Shown here: positions 17,482 through 26,296 of the stretch, piece after piece
Layout: every line of letters begins with the position of its first letter
How positions within the stretch are numbered: position 1 is the stretch's first letter
Assembly: GCA_002085445.1 (NCBI GenBank)
Contig: NBMI01000163.1
Coordinates: 1-49,270 of the forward strand
Source of the DNA: Candidatus Parabeggiatoa sp. nov. 2
GTDB lineage: Bacteria > Pseudomonadota > Gammaproteobacteria > Beggiatoales > Beggiatoaceae
DNA length: 49,270 bases
Direction of reading: 5' to 3'
Program-made: the position numbers and the translations under genes
The notes under the pieces: generated by a model
Told to the model about the DNA's origin: nothing
What the model saw: the letters and a program-made list of their open reading frames with translations, nothing else
Database searches by the model: none

Positions 17482-19179
17482 ATGGCCGCTGTTGTACTCA
17501 CTCGTACTGGCTATGCACAACCCGGTACTTCTTTAAACTTCAAAACCGGTACTTGGCGCACACGAAAACCTCAGCATTTTTATCAAATTGCCCCCTGTCA
17601 TCATGTCTGTCCGGCCGGTGAGGATCCAGAAGCGTATTTAGCACATATGCAAGCCGGCCACTACAAAATGGCTTGGGAAACAATCGTTTCTGTTAATCCC
17701 TTACCGGCCATTACCGGCCGTGTTTGCCCACATCCCTGTGAAGCGGCCTGTAATCGCGGGCAATATGATGAAGCCATCGCTATTCATGCGGTAGAGCGTT
17801 ATTTGGGAGATGAGGCCATCGCTAAAGATTGGGCTTATCCCGTCAATCCCGTTGACCCTTTGGCCCCCGAAATCGCTATCGTTGGGGCGGGGCCGGCCGG
17901 CTTATCGGTGGCCTATCATTTGGTGAAACGCGGTTATCGTGCCATTATCTTTGATGATCACACCGAAGCCGGCGGCACTTTACGCACTGCACTACCGCCT
18001 TATCGTTTGCCACGCTCGGTGCTAGATGCCGAACTTCAACGGTTATTGGCATTGGATGGTATCACTTTTCAACCGCGCACTCGTTTAGGGCGGGATATGC
18101 ACCTGAATGAATTACAGGAACAGTATCAAGCTGTGTTTCTGGGAATTGGCGCACAGCGTAGCGTGGAATGGAGCATTGATGGCGTGGTGCCACGCGATTT
18201 ACACTCCGGCTTTGAATTGCTCAAAAAGTGGGTAGACATTGGGAGTGTTCCCACGCCTAAGAGTGTCGCTGTTATTGGCGCCGGTAATACCGCTGTCGAT
18301 ATGGCGCGGGTGATGAAACGGGCCGGTGTGCCGGAAGTGCATATTATTTCCCATAAGCCCATTCCAAAGCCCGGTATTCCCGCTGAAGAAGCGATGCCGG
18401 CCATTCCTCGTGAAGTTCAGGAGGCCTTGGAAGAAGGCGTTATTATCCATGAATATCGCGGTATCCGCCGGCTGATTTTACGGGGTGAGCGCGTGGTGGG
18501 TGTCGAATTGGTACACATGAAAAAACTCATGCAGCCTAGCGGCAAACTCAAACGGGTTGCCTTTGAGGGCACTGAAACCGTTTTGAATGTCGAACAAGTC
18601 ATACCCGCAGTGGGGCAAGTCATCGATCCAACGGGGATAGAGAGGTTGGCTGGCAACCGTTCCTATTTGAAGGTGGATCATTGGGGACAAATTGAGGGCC
18701 ATTTGGGCCTTTACGCCGGTGGCGATGTCAGGCCCAATGCCGGCACAGTGACGGCCGCCGTTGGCGATGGGCGACGCGCCGCTCAGGCCATTGATTGTGT
18801 GTTACAAGTACAGGCCCCAGAGGAAATAGCGGATGTCACGCCGATTGAGTTTGGGCAATTGAACATGCACTATTATGAATTGGCTGGACGTGCGAGTGAG
18901 CCAACTCTCCCAGTCGAACAGCGCGTTGGCGAAGAAGAAATCACCACCAGCTTAAGTGCGCCGTTGATTGCCAAGGAAAGCCAACGCTGTTTTTCTTGCG
19001 GCAATTGCTTGGCTTGCGATAATTGTTGGATGCTCTGCCCGGATTCGGCCGTCCTCAAAACCAAAGATTTGGCAAGCGATGGCTCTCACTACGTTTTTGA
19101 TTATGACTATTGCAAAGGCTGCGGACTGTGTGCGAGTGAATGCCCTTGTGGGTTTATTCAGATGGTGGACGAATTCTAG
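17482..19179 (+). CDS. GltD-like NAD(P)H-ferredoxin oxidoreductase with C-terminal 4Fe-4S domain
   Basis: 565-residue flavin and iron-sulfur protein in three parts. The N-terminal 4Fe-4S domain of GltD/dihydropyrimidine dehydrogenase type has Cys 39/43 and Cys 82/86/90 (VCPHPCEAACNR). The middle has an FAD-binding GAGPAG (135-140) and an NAD(P)-binding VIGAGNTAVDMAR. The C-terminal ferredoxin-like domain has CFSCGNCLACDNCWMLCP and CKGCGLCASECPCG. It resembles GltD and DsrL, and the tail resembles the delta subunit of 2-oxoacid:ferredoxin oxidoreductases. No gltB, dsr or por genes adjoin, so its electron partner is unknown. A role moving electrons between NAD(P)H and ferredoxin is an inference from domains. 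Strong ribosome site. Confidence 0.82.
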   Translation: MAAVVLTRTGYAQPGTSLNFKTGTWRTRKPQHFYQIAPCHHVCPAGEDPEAYLAHMQAGHYKMAWETIVSVNPLPAITGRVCPHPCEAACNRGQYDEAIAIHAVERYLGDEAIAKDWAYPVNPVDPLAPEIAIVGAGPAGLSVAYHLVKRGYRAIIFDDHTEAGGTLRTALPPYRLPRSVLDAELQRLLALDGITFQPRTRLGRDMHLNELQEQYQAVFLGIGAQRSVEWSIDGVVPRDLHSGFELLKKWVDIGSVPTPKSVAVIGAGNTAVDMARVMKRAGVPEVHIISHKPIPKPGIPAEEAMPAIPREVQEALEEGVIIHEYRGIRRLILRGERVVGVELVHMKKLMQPSGKLKRVAFEGTETVLNVEQVIPAVGQVIDPTGIERLAGNRSYLKVDHWGQIEGHLGLYAGGDVRPNAGTVTAAVGDGRRAAQAIDCVLQVQAPEEIADVTPIEFGQLNMHYYELAGRASEPTLPVEQRVGEEEITTSLSAPLIAKESQRCFSCGNCLACDNCWMLCPDSAVLKTKDLASDGSHYVFDYDYCKGCGLCASECPCGFIQMVDEF

Positions 19180-19665
19180 TTGAGGGGTGGTGCTTGACTC
19201 AGGTTCATCTGGGTGTTAAAACTTGATCCCATTTTATTCCTCATTTTTTAATCACTTAACAAACAATCTGTTATTGATTATATTTTCATTAGCAAAGCAG
19301 ACCGAAGGTAAACGTCGCTTTGCGCATAATTTTCACCACCCCAGTGCCGGTCTGTAAGGTTATTTTGGGCCGGATACTTTTTAATTGTTTAACTAACAAA
19401 AAATTATCCTTTAAAATCAATGACAAATGTCATAATTAGAATTGCGGGTTTATGCCAGCTTCGCTGGCCATGAAAATACCAAAGTCCGTTTAAATGATAA
19501 TTATAACTGACGCAATCGGGCTTTTATTGACATCACTCTCGCCCTTGGCGAACCGGCATTTTGTGCCTAACTAACTGAATATTAAATGAAGCGTCAATCC
19601 TAATAATGTTAACCGTTTGTGCTAATATGACAAGCCAATTGATATACTAACTCAGGAACTGCACG
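19180..19665. repeat. GGGGTGGTG element and spacer
   Basis: The MITE-like element at 19184-19342 (ends GGGGTGGTG and CACCACCCC) is a relative of 11185-11376 that lacks heptamers; it starts five bases after the upstream stop codon. The remaining 320 bases are AT-rich with no gene, ending in an AGGAAC ribosome site for the OsmC gene. Confidence 0.7.
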
Positions 19666-20085
19666 ATGGAAATGACTGTCACATTTGGCGATGGCATGAA
19701 AGTCAACGCCCATTTTAAGAATTTTACGGTAAATACCGATCAAGCTAAACTGGTGGGTGGAGAGGAAACTTTCCCAGACCCCTTTTCGTATTTTCTCAGC
19801 AGTTTAGGGACGTGCGCGGGCTTTTTTGTGTTGCGTTTTTGTCAGACGCGGAATATTTCTACTGAGGGCATTCGGTTGCGCCAGTCTAATGATTGGAATA
19901 AGGAGAAAGGGCGGGTTGATAATATACACATCGAAATTGAATTGCCGCCTTCTTTTCCGTCAAAATATGCCCCGGCTTTGATTCGTGCGACTAATGAATG
20001 CACCGTGAAAAGGACCTTGATGAATCCGCCACAACTTGAGGTGACAACGAAAGGGGATAACCCTTTTTATCCCTTTTGCTGTTAG
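19666..20085 (+). CDS. OsmC/YhfA-family protein
   Basis: 139-residue OsmC-like protein. The family's first reactive Cys appears in SSLGTCAGFFVLRFC (near residue 50) and the second in NECTVKRTL (near 115). The fold usually acts as a thiol-dependent peroxidase on organic hydroperoxides; YhfA-type members are less characterised. Extra Cys residues (FC, CQT, FCC at the C-terminus) are unusual. The start at 19666 has CAGGAACTG upstream. It stands alone between two repeat regions, with a TGCGAATTAAG element about 200 bases downstream. Confidence 0.87.
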   Translation: MEMTVTFGDGMKVNAHFKNFTVNTDQAKLVGGEETFPDPFSYFLSSLGTCAGFFVLRFCQTRNISTEGIRLRQSNDWNKEKGRVDNIHIEIELPPSFPSKYAPALIRATNECTVKRTLMNPPQLEVTTKGDNPFYPFCC

Positions 20086-20293
20086 AATAATTACTCCGCT
20101 TGCCGCCGGCTACGGCCTCTCATAAAAGACGGCTTATGTGGAGATAAAATTGGCTCAAAGACGGCATGTTCTTTTGTGGATACGAAAATCCCCGTATTTT
20201 CACTGATTTTAAGTACATCCGACTTGGCCCAAAAAAGGCCCAAAAAATACATTGGCTCTGAACAATGATGAGCTGTTACAAAAAGGCCTGTGA

Positions 20294-20444
20294 TGCGAAT
20301 TAAGGGTTGAATTGACTCAGAAAAAATCAATGAATTATAAAAACGTATTATTGAAATTTTTTTTGCTCCGCAAAACTTTTGCCTGAAAGCCTGAAAGCCT
20401 AAAATGTTCATTCTTCATTTTTCATTAATCGCGAGATATTCGCA
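20294..20444. mobile_element. MITE-like element, TGCGAATTAAG family (enlarged copy)
   Basis: Left end TGCGAATTAAG and interior GGTTGAATTGACTC, AATGAATTATAAAAACG match the family; the right end is imperfect (ATATTCGCA). A GC-rich hairpin like that at 9779-9801 is inserted in the same relative place, so 9690 and 20294 may share a sub-lineage. Confidence 0.72.
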
Positions 20445-20684
20445 TCTGTGGGTTTTTCTAACAGAGAAAATACCTGATACCCACGTCGAAAAGCCTGTTT
20501 TTGAGAAAAGTGTGGCGGGGACGGGGTTATATCGCCGGTCGGAACAACCCATTTTTTAAAGCGTTATAACAGACACGCTTAATCAAAAAAGTCAGCTAAG
20601 AATTTTCGACCGGTACGGTTAACTATAAACGCCGTATTTTAAGGCTCGTTTGATGCCGTAAAAACAACACAAATAATATACTGC

Positions 20685-20722
20685 AAAAAAAATCCGATGT
20701 CTTTAAGACATCGGATTTTTTG
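20685..20722 (+). terminator. Strong hairpin terminator, probably bidirectional
   Basis: AAAAAATCCGATGTCTT pairs perfectly with AAGACATCGGATTTTTT with a very short loop, giving an A tract on one side and a T tract on the other. Placed about 20 bases before the next gene's start, it may also act as an attenuator for that gene. Confidence 0.75.
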
Positions 20723-20738
20723 ATAAGGAAATAGATGA

Positions 20739-21440
20739 GTGATTCAACGTAACTTCTTGAAAGCAAAAACCTTTATTAACCAATCGGTTGCCAGAGTGTT
20801 AGATGCAGGCCCCTCACGAATGGCCGTCGATTCGGTTCAAGAACGGCCCGTGCCTGACAATCAAACCCGCAAGAATCCCCAGCCGGCGTGGATGTTATTT
20901 GTTCGTGAAGCTTTGCGTAATCCGAGAACAGTGGGCACGGGTTGGGCAAGTTCGTCACGACTCGCGCAGGCGGTAGCACATTTCGTGCCGCTCACAGAGT
21001 CGGGACTTGTTGTGGAACTGGGAGGCGGAACCGGTGTGGTGACGAAGGCTTTACTGCAACAGGGTATTGCGCCGGAGCGTTTAGTGTCCGTAGAGCAATC
21101 GGCTTCCCTTGCAGACTACTTACATCGGCAATTTCCCCAAGTGCGAATTCTCAAAGGAGATGCCCGACATTTGTGCGATTTGCTTGGCAATGACAGTCAG
21201 CGAGTTAGCACCATCGTTTCTGGTTTGCCGTTTCGTTCTCTGCCGCGTACCACTAAGCACGATGTCATCAAACAAATTGATAAGGTACTGCCAAAAGACG
21301 GGCTCCTAGTTCAGTTTACTTATGATTTAAGTGGACGAGGGATGTCCCTGCCGCACTACTTCAAGCATGTGTCCCACAAGATGGTGTGGAGCAACTTGCC
21401 CCCGGCGCGGGTTGATGTGTATCGTCACGTTGAAAAATAA
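20739..21440 (+). CDS. SAM-dependent methyltransferase, phospholipid N-methyltransferase-like
   Basis: 233-residue class I methyltransferase. The SAM motif VELGGGTGVVTKALL sits at about 90-104, followed by VSVEQSASLADYL and ILKGDARHL. The segment TIVSGLPFRSLPRT (about 152-165) is typical of PmtA-type phosphatidylethanolamine N-methyltransferases and related proteins. The start is GTG at 20739 after AAGGAAATAGAT; an out-of-frame ATG at 20735 was rejected. The first 50 residues are basic and could contact membrane. A role in phosphatidylcholine or methylated PE synthesis is plausible but substrate assignment is by family only. Confidence 0.75.
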   Translation: MIQRNFLKAKTFINQSVARVLDAGPSRMAVDSVQERPVPDNQTRKNPQPAWMLFVREALRNPRTVGTGWASSSRLAQAVAHFVPLTESGLVVELGGGTGVVTKALLQQGIAPERLVSVEQSASLADYLHRQFPQVRILKGDARHLCDLLGNDSQRVSTIVSGLPFRSLPRTTKHDVIKQIDKVLPKDGLLVQFTYDLSGRGMSLPHYFKHVSHKMVWSNLPPARVDVYRHVEK

Positions 21441-21504
21441 GGTTAAATAGGGAAGGGGAAAGGGAATATGTCAAAATCCTAGCTTCCAGTAACCCCTTTC
21501 ACCT

Positions 21505-22074
21505 CTACTCTTTGGCGCGTGACAGATATTCTCCCGTGCGGGTATCAACTTTGATTAAATCACCAATATTGACAAACAATGGTACCCGCACTATCGCCCC
21601 AGTTTCTAAAGTTGCCGGTTTACCGCCACCGCTGGAAGTATCCCCACGAAGGCCGGGGTCAGTCTCGGTGACTTCAAGAACGACAAAGTTGGGCGGTGTT
21701 ACGCCGATAGGATCATTATTCCACAGCGTCACCACACATTCTTCTTGGCCTTTCAGCCATTTTGCCGTGTCACCGATAGTGTCAAGATGAACTGCATATT
21801 GTTCATAAGTATCGGACACCATAAAGTGATAAAACTCGCCATCGTTATATAGATATTGCATCTGGGTTTCCATGACATCCGCCGCTTCCACCGTATCCCC
21901 TGACTTAAAAGTTCGCTCTATCACCCGCCCCGTTTTGATATTGCGGATTTTGACCCGATTGAACGCTTGGCCTTTACCCGGTTTGACAAACTCATTTTCT
22001 ATGATGGCACAAGGATCACCATCAATTATCAATTTAAGCCCCGATTTGAATTCGTTGGTACTGAAAGTCGCCAT
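21505..22074 (-). CDS. efp: Elongation factor P
   Basis: 189-residue EF-P, the three-domain tRNA-mimicking factor that rescues ribosomes stalled at proline stretches. The KOW-like domain carries the loop [10 protein letters not shown] with Lys34 at the site that EpmA/EpmB modify with beta-lysine in E. coli. The C-terminal OB domains end at [12 protein letters not shown], standard for the family. The ATG has AAGGAG seven bases upstream. It is divergent from epmB, the same neighbour relation as in enterics, which supports the modified-lysine route. EpmA is not in the window. Confidence 0.97.
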   Translation of the reverse strand: MATFSTNEFKSGLKLIIDGDPCAIIENEFVKPGKGQAFNRVKIRNIKTGRVIERTFKSGDTVEAADVMETQMQYLYNDGEFYHFMVSDTYEQYAVHLDTIGDTAKWLKGQEECVVTLWNNDPIGVTPPNFVVLEVTETDPGLRGDTSSGGGKPATLETGAIVRVPLFVNIGDLIKVDTRTGEYLSRAKE

Positions 22075-22269
22075 TTAAACTCCTTATAAATACAAATAGA
22101 CTTGGTACTGGAATAATTTAGACGGAATGTACTTCTCTCATGAGCCAAGAAATCCTATTTTTTGGAAAAATAGGATTTATCAATGGAAAACTTCTTAATA
22201 AAAACGAAGTTTTTCTCTGTGTCCCTCTGTGCTTCTGACGTGTGTATACCCACCTTGCAAAAACTAACT
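22075..22269. promoter_or_regulatory. Divergent efp/epmB spacer with hairpin
   Basis: Carries both promoters in under 200 bases. A hairpin AAATCCTATTTTT-TGG-AAAAATAGGATTT lies at about 22150-22178 and a degenerate ACGGAATGTACTTC motif at 22122-22135. The hairpin has an A tract on one strand and a T tract on the other and would sit in the epmB leader, so an attenuator or leader-RNA structure is possible. No -10/-35 boxes are assigned. Confidence 0.5.
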
Positions 22270-23283
22270 ATGATAACCGAAACGCTCGTCGTGAAGCAGC
22301 ATAAGCAAGGGGATTGGCCGAGCGAATTGCGCCAAGCGATTCACAACCCAGTACACTTACTGGAATTATTGGAATTGTCTGATAGCGCCTTGGCGCACAC
22401 TGTCACGGCTAAACAACGCTTTGGCCTCCGTGTGCCAAGAGGTTATGTGGCACGTATGCGTAAAGGCGATCCAAATGACCCGTTACTGCGGCAAGTGTTA
22501 CCGCAGGCCGAAGAAAACCAGCGATTAATGGGGTTTAGTATCGATCCCGTTGGCGATGTAGCCGCGGAAAAAGTCCCCGGCTTATTGCAGAAATACCAAG
22601 GGCGAGTATTGTTGGTGACAACGTCCGCTTGTGCGATTCATTGCCGCTATTGTTTTCGCCGGCATTACACGGCCTCTCAATTACATCCGCCAGCGGTACT
22701 TGATGCTATTCGCGCCGATTCTTCTATCACGGAAGTCATTTTAAGCGGTGGCGATCCGTTAAGCCTGACAGATAGTCGTTTAGCAGAATTGGCGCACAGT
22801 ATTGCCAAGATTTCGCATGTGCAACGCTTGCGTTTGCACACGCGCTTACCTATTGTACTACCTGAGCGAGTTAATGATGAACTGTTGGCTTGGCTGACGG
22901 GAACACGTTTGCAGCCAGTGATGGTGGTACATGCCAATCATGCCAATGAAATAGATGATAATGTAAACAAAGCCTTACAACGTTTAGTTGGGGCCGGCAT
23001 CACGCTTTTAAATCAATCGGTATTACTGCGCGGGGTAAATGACAACGCGCCGGCATTAATTGCCTTGAGTGAAGCGTTAATCAGTAGTCGGGTGTTACCG
23101 TATTATTTACATAGATTAGATCGGGTGCAAGGGGCCGCTCATTTTGAAGTGTCTGAAGAGACGGCGGCGCAATTGTTAGAACAATTGCGGGTGGCACTGC
23201 CCGGTTATCTCGTGCCTAAATTAGTGCGGGAAGTAGCGGGAATGCCTTATAAATGCGAATTAAGAATGAAAAATGAATTTTAG
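22270..23283 (+). CDS. epmB: EF-P (R)-beta-lysylation protein EpmB, lysine 2,3-aminomutase-like
   Basis: Radical-SAM enzyme of about 337 residues that converts lysine to (R)-beta-lysine for EF-P modification; cytosolic, using 4Fe-4S, SAM and PLP. The cluster motif is CAIHCRYC (Cys 121/125/128). EVILSGGDPLSL and RLRLHTRLPIVLPERV follow, as in EpmB. The start at 22270 gives the usual length; the frame opens at 22183 but the extra 29 residues look like leader sequence. The C-terminus is odd: after REVAGMPYK the last residues (CELRMKNEF) are encoded by the left end of a TGCGAATTAAG repeat, which also supplies the stop. Confidence 0.93.
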   Translation: MITETLVVKQHKQGDWPSELRQAIHNPVHLLELLELSDSALAHTVTAKQRFGLRVPRGYVARMRKGDPNDPLLRQVLPQAEENQRLMGFSIDPVGDVAAEKVPGLLQKYQGRVLLVTTSACAIHCRYCFRRHYTASQLHPPAVLDAIRADSSITEVILSGGDPLSLTDSRLAELAHSIAKISHVQRLRLHTRLPIVLPERVNDELLAWLTGTRLQPVMVVHANHANEIDDNVNKALQRLVGAGITLLNQSVLLRGVNDNAPALIALSEALISSRVLPYYLHRLDRVQGAAHFEVSEETAAQLLEQLRVALPGYLVPKLVREVAGMPYKCELRMKNEF

Positions 23284-23337
23284 GCTAATGCCGACGATTT
23301 GAGTTTGGCAGTGCCCTTAAATCCGTCCAAACGCCAA

Positions 23338-23362
23338 AGTTTTTCGCTAAGACTTAGCGAAA
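23338..23362 (+). terminator. Hairpin after epmB
   Basis: TTTTTCGCTAAG and CTTAGCGAAAAA pair almost without loop about 55 bases after the epmB stop. Likely transcription terminator, usable in both directions because of the flanking T and A runs. Confidence 0.6.
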
Positions 23363-23366
23363 AATG

Positions 23367-23756
23367 TTATGTTGGATTGTGTTGATATCTTATGCAAAAC
23401 CTTTTATCGGCGGTAAAATGTTCACTTTCAATATTAAAGGTTTTTGGAATCACTTTACCGATTAAAAACCGTGCAAACTCGTCCAAAATCTTAGCAATCA
23501 AGTCTTGGTTGATTTCAAAACTATCCTCTCCTTCTATGTTTAATTCATCAATCTCTACTACGTTCTAAAACTTTTCAATGGTTTCTTTACTGAAGAGACT
23601 CCATAACAGTTGCGACACATAAGTTTTGCCACTATTGTTATAGCCGACAAAAATATAGAACCGTTTTGATAAATCAATTTTACCTGTTTTTATAGGGCCG
23701 AAATTTTGACTGATTAATTGTATGGTGCATTTGCTAGAACTCGATTTGTTACTCAA
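23367..23756 (-). pseudogene. Truncated AAA ATPase, N-terminal fragment with in-frame stop
   Basis: Starts MSNKSSSSKCTIQLISQNFG and has a P-loop GYNNSGKT at about residues 38-45, as in SMC/OLD-like or AAA_15 ATPases with an N-terminal 'FGPIK' strand. After 63 codons there is TAG (just below 23575). The same frame then continues with EIDELNIEGEDSFEINQDLIAKILDEF and similar sequence to a TAA at 23367-23369. The signature motif, Walker B and the remaining domains are missing, so it is a dead remnant. ATPase remnants also lie at 37968-38165 and 41378-42118. Confidence 0.7.
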
Positions 23757-24069
23757 ACCTGATCAAAGTGACTTATTTAAGTCAAGTTTTAGAATAAACG
23801 ATTTTAACACTTGACTTTTTAAATCCTATCAAATAAAATTAACGCTGTCATCTGTCTGGGTGACACCATGACGGTGCCATGGATATGAGGGGCTCTGCAA
23901 CCCAGAGTTTGCAAATTCATCCGTCAAGATTAGGTTAATCTTGATGGTGCGTTTTATTAGGCATTGAGTCTAAGAACGTCTGACAAGCATCCCCCATTAA
24001 GTCGCTACTTATCATTGATTTACTCATTTTTCATTTTTCATTTTTCATTTTTCATTGGTATAGCTGTTC
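23757..24069. other. Spacer with ATTTTTC heptamers
   Basis: Unique AT-rich sequence with no gene, ending in about four to five ATTTTTC heptamers (24027-24057) just beyond the hemY stop codon. Confidence 0.5.
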
Positions 24070-25223
24070 CTAAGAAAACTCTTCGAGCGCTAATTGCAAC
24101 CCACGCCGATAATATTTACTCGCCTGTGCCGGCTCTCCCTTCTGCGTCGATAATTCACCCAAAAGTTGGTAAATCTTCGGGCTAGATTCCAAATTAACAC
24201 TTTCTTCAAGGTATTGCTGCGCTTTCTCCCTTAAACGATTACGCAAACATAATTGCCCTAATGTCTGCAATAATACCGGGTCTTTTTCAGGGGATTTTAG
24301 CCAATTTTCGGCATAACTGATTTGTTGGCTAGTATTGGCGGTTTCTAATTCCCCATATAAGGCCACTAAGTCATTATCCCATTGATATTTAAGGCCTTCT
24401 CGCAATAAGGGTTCGGCCGTTGTTGCATCACCCGCCGCCATTAAATGTTCAACATAGACTTTGAGTATCACCGGGCGTAGCCGCGTCATTTTTGGAATTT
24501 GTGACCAAGGGGTTAGTGCGCAACGTGTGATGAATGAGTGCGATACTGGCACGGCTTTCTAAGCGCTGGATTTGTTCTGTAGACAACACTTTGCGCTTAC
24601 GCACTTCTGTCAGTAATTCTAACAAAGGCTGCCAATCGGCTAATTGCACATACAGTGTTAACAATAATAACAACACTTCGTCATGTTTGGGCGCGAGGTT
24701 GTAAGCTCGGAGCGTGTTTTTGAGTGCCGCTGGCAAATGGTGTTGTTGTAATTGTAATTTGGCTTCAAACAAGGTGAGCGCCACATTCTCTTTAGGCAGA
24801 CTTTTTTGTGCTTTAGAAAAATACTCCGCAGCACGGATTGCGCTTGTTGCTGATAGGCGGCCGATGCTGCACCTAAATAATGCAACACGGAGAGTTCACC
24901 CACCGACACTGTTTTTAATAACGAATGTTCGGCGTTTTGCCACTGCCCTTGTATCAGTGCCAAGAAGCCGCGCACTAATGATTCATCGGCCTTCTGTTGA
25001 TTGTGAAATAAGCGCAATGGTAAGCGCCACAACATCAGCAGGAGGCGAAAAAGGGTGTAGATGGCAAGCACGCCCAACACGAGCGCGAGGATAAATACCG
25101 ATAAACGGGTTTCTATTGTCCACGCGCCACGTCCGATGACGATAAACCCTGAGTCTTCTAGGGAAAAAAGGTAAAGGCAGTCGCCGCAGCTAGTATTAAT
25201 AGTAAAGTGAATAACCATTTCAT
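24070..25223 (-). pseudogene. hemY: HemY-like protoheme biosynthesis membrane protein with three frameshifts
   Basis: Reconstructing the frames gives a normal HemY: MKWLFTLLLILAAATAFTFF at the start, GFIVIGRGAWTIETRLSVF, a second membrane helix, then TPR-like repeats ending PAQASKYYRRGLQLALEEFS. The ATG at 25223 overlaps the hemX stop as ATGA, a classic coupled junction. Three breaks are needed: at a T6 tract (about 25162-25170), near 24840 (before IRAAEYFSKAQKSLPKENVALTLFEA), and near 24510 in an ACCCCTTGG stretch. The middle segment is in a different frame from the outer ones. This could be a decaying gene or assembly errors. HemY of this type has no proven catalytic role; it is a scaffold-like protein in the hemCDXY cluster. 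Confidence 0.85.
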
Positions 25224-26296
25224 TGGGCAAAACTCCGCTGCGCTCCGCTTTGTACTCCAACAAGGGGGGTGGCGGGAGCAGATAAACGTTGCAACAGGTT
25301 GAGTGAGCCAGAAATATCTGGCAGTTGCGGATTCAATACAATATTTTGCATGTCGGCTAACGCTTTTTGTAAGGCTTTGACTTTGTTATCGTTTTTGTCA
25401 TAGTAACGTTTGAGCCAGTCTAGCACTGCCGCTATTGATGCCGCAAAATTCTGAGTATCACGGCGCAATAGAAAAAAGCGAGCGTTTTCTAGTTTCATTT
25501 GTAGAATTTGCGCGACTAAAGAATGTTGCTCTGGCGTGAGAAAAGCCGTGTCAGCTTCGTTGTTGTCGCGTATCACCACCGGTTGTTTCAATTCTTTTAG
25601 CACCTGCTCTTGCCAAGGCTGATCATCACTCGGCGCGGGTTCGATGGGTTGAGGCGTGTAGGTTTTGCGAGTTCCTTGTAATAAGGGCAAATTATCCACT
25701 TGTACCGTATATTGTGCCAGTAGCACAGCTAATCGGGCAATGTCTGGGCGTTCGAATTCACGTAAACGTTTGATGTCTTCCAAAAGTTGGGTTTTCACCG
25801 GAAGTAAAGCGGACTTCGGAAAGCGTTGTAAACGTTCATCAGCCGCCGTCAGGGCAACTAATGCGCCTTCGGGATCGTGCGCTAATTGCAACCGATGTAG
25901 CGCAATGGTGAGTAGATAATTGATTTCGGCTAATTTCCAACCGTCATCAGTTTGCGGTTGCTGTTCGATTCGATGAACAAGGCTCGTCAGGGCGTTATCT
26001 AAACTTTGCTGTTGTTTGGATAACTCATTGAAACGTGTTTGTAATGCCTCCGACGGGGCTTTTAAATCTTGAGATTGTAACACTTGTAATTCGGTTTGCA
26101 GCGTTGCCACTTGTGTGCTGAGAATATTGACTTGTTGTTGTAATTCCTCTTGCACACGGGTAAATTGTTGTCCCAACGGATAACTGAGGATAATAGTACT
26201 CGCCAAGAGTAATATCAGGAATAAAAACAAAAATATCCAATCACGCTTTTTCGGTTTCGGTGGCTTTGTTACCGTTTGCTCTGTCGGTGTACTCAT
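25220..26296 (-). CDS. hemX: HemX-like membrane protein of the heme cluster
   Basis: 358-residue HemX family protein (often mislabelled uroporphyrinogen-III methyltransferase). A basic Pro-rich N-tail is followed by one transmembrane helix (about 20-41, WIFLFLFLILLLASTIIL), a coiled coil (about 48-110), and the conserved domain with WKLAEINYLLTIALHRLQLAHDPEGALVALTAADERL. It sits between hemD and hemY as in other proteobacteria and overlaps hemY by 4 bases. The ribosome site is AGAGGT. It is thought to help organise tetrapyrrole enzymes at the inner membrane; no catalytic residues are known. Confidence 0.93.
   Translation of the reverse strand: MSTPTEQTVTKPPKPKKRDWIFLFLFLILLLASTIILSYPLGQQFTRVQEELQQQVNILSTQVATLQTELQVLQSQDLKAPSEALQTRFNELSKQQQSLDNALTSLVHRIEQQPQTDDGWKLAEINYLLTIALHRLQLAHDPEGALVALTAADERLQRFPKSALLPVKTQLLEDIKRLREFERPDIARLAVLLAQYTVQVDNLPLLQGTRKTYTPQPIEPAPSDDQPWQEQVLKELKQPVVIRDNNEADTAFLTPEQHSLVAQILQMKLENARFFLLRRDTQNFAASIAAVLDWLKRYYDKNDNKVKALQKALADMQNIVLNPQLPDISGSLNLLQRLSAPATPLVGVQSGAQRSFAQ

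Larger units (their letters stand above)
20086..20738. repeat. Spacer with TGCGAATTAAG element
   Basis: Contains the 151-bp element at 20294-20444 (ends TGCGAATTAAG and ATATTCGCA, interior partly replaced by a TTTGCTCCGCAAAAC hairpin and ATTCTTC units). About 20445-20680 has no recognised feature. A strong hairpin terminator is at about 20685-20722. No gene supported. Confidence 0.7.
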
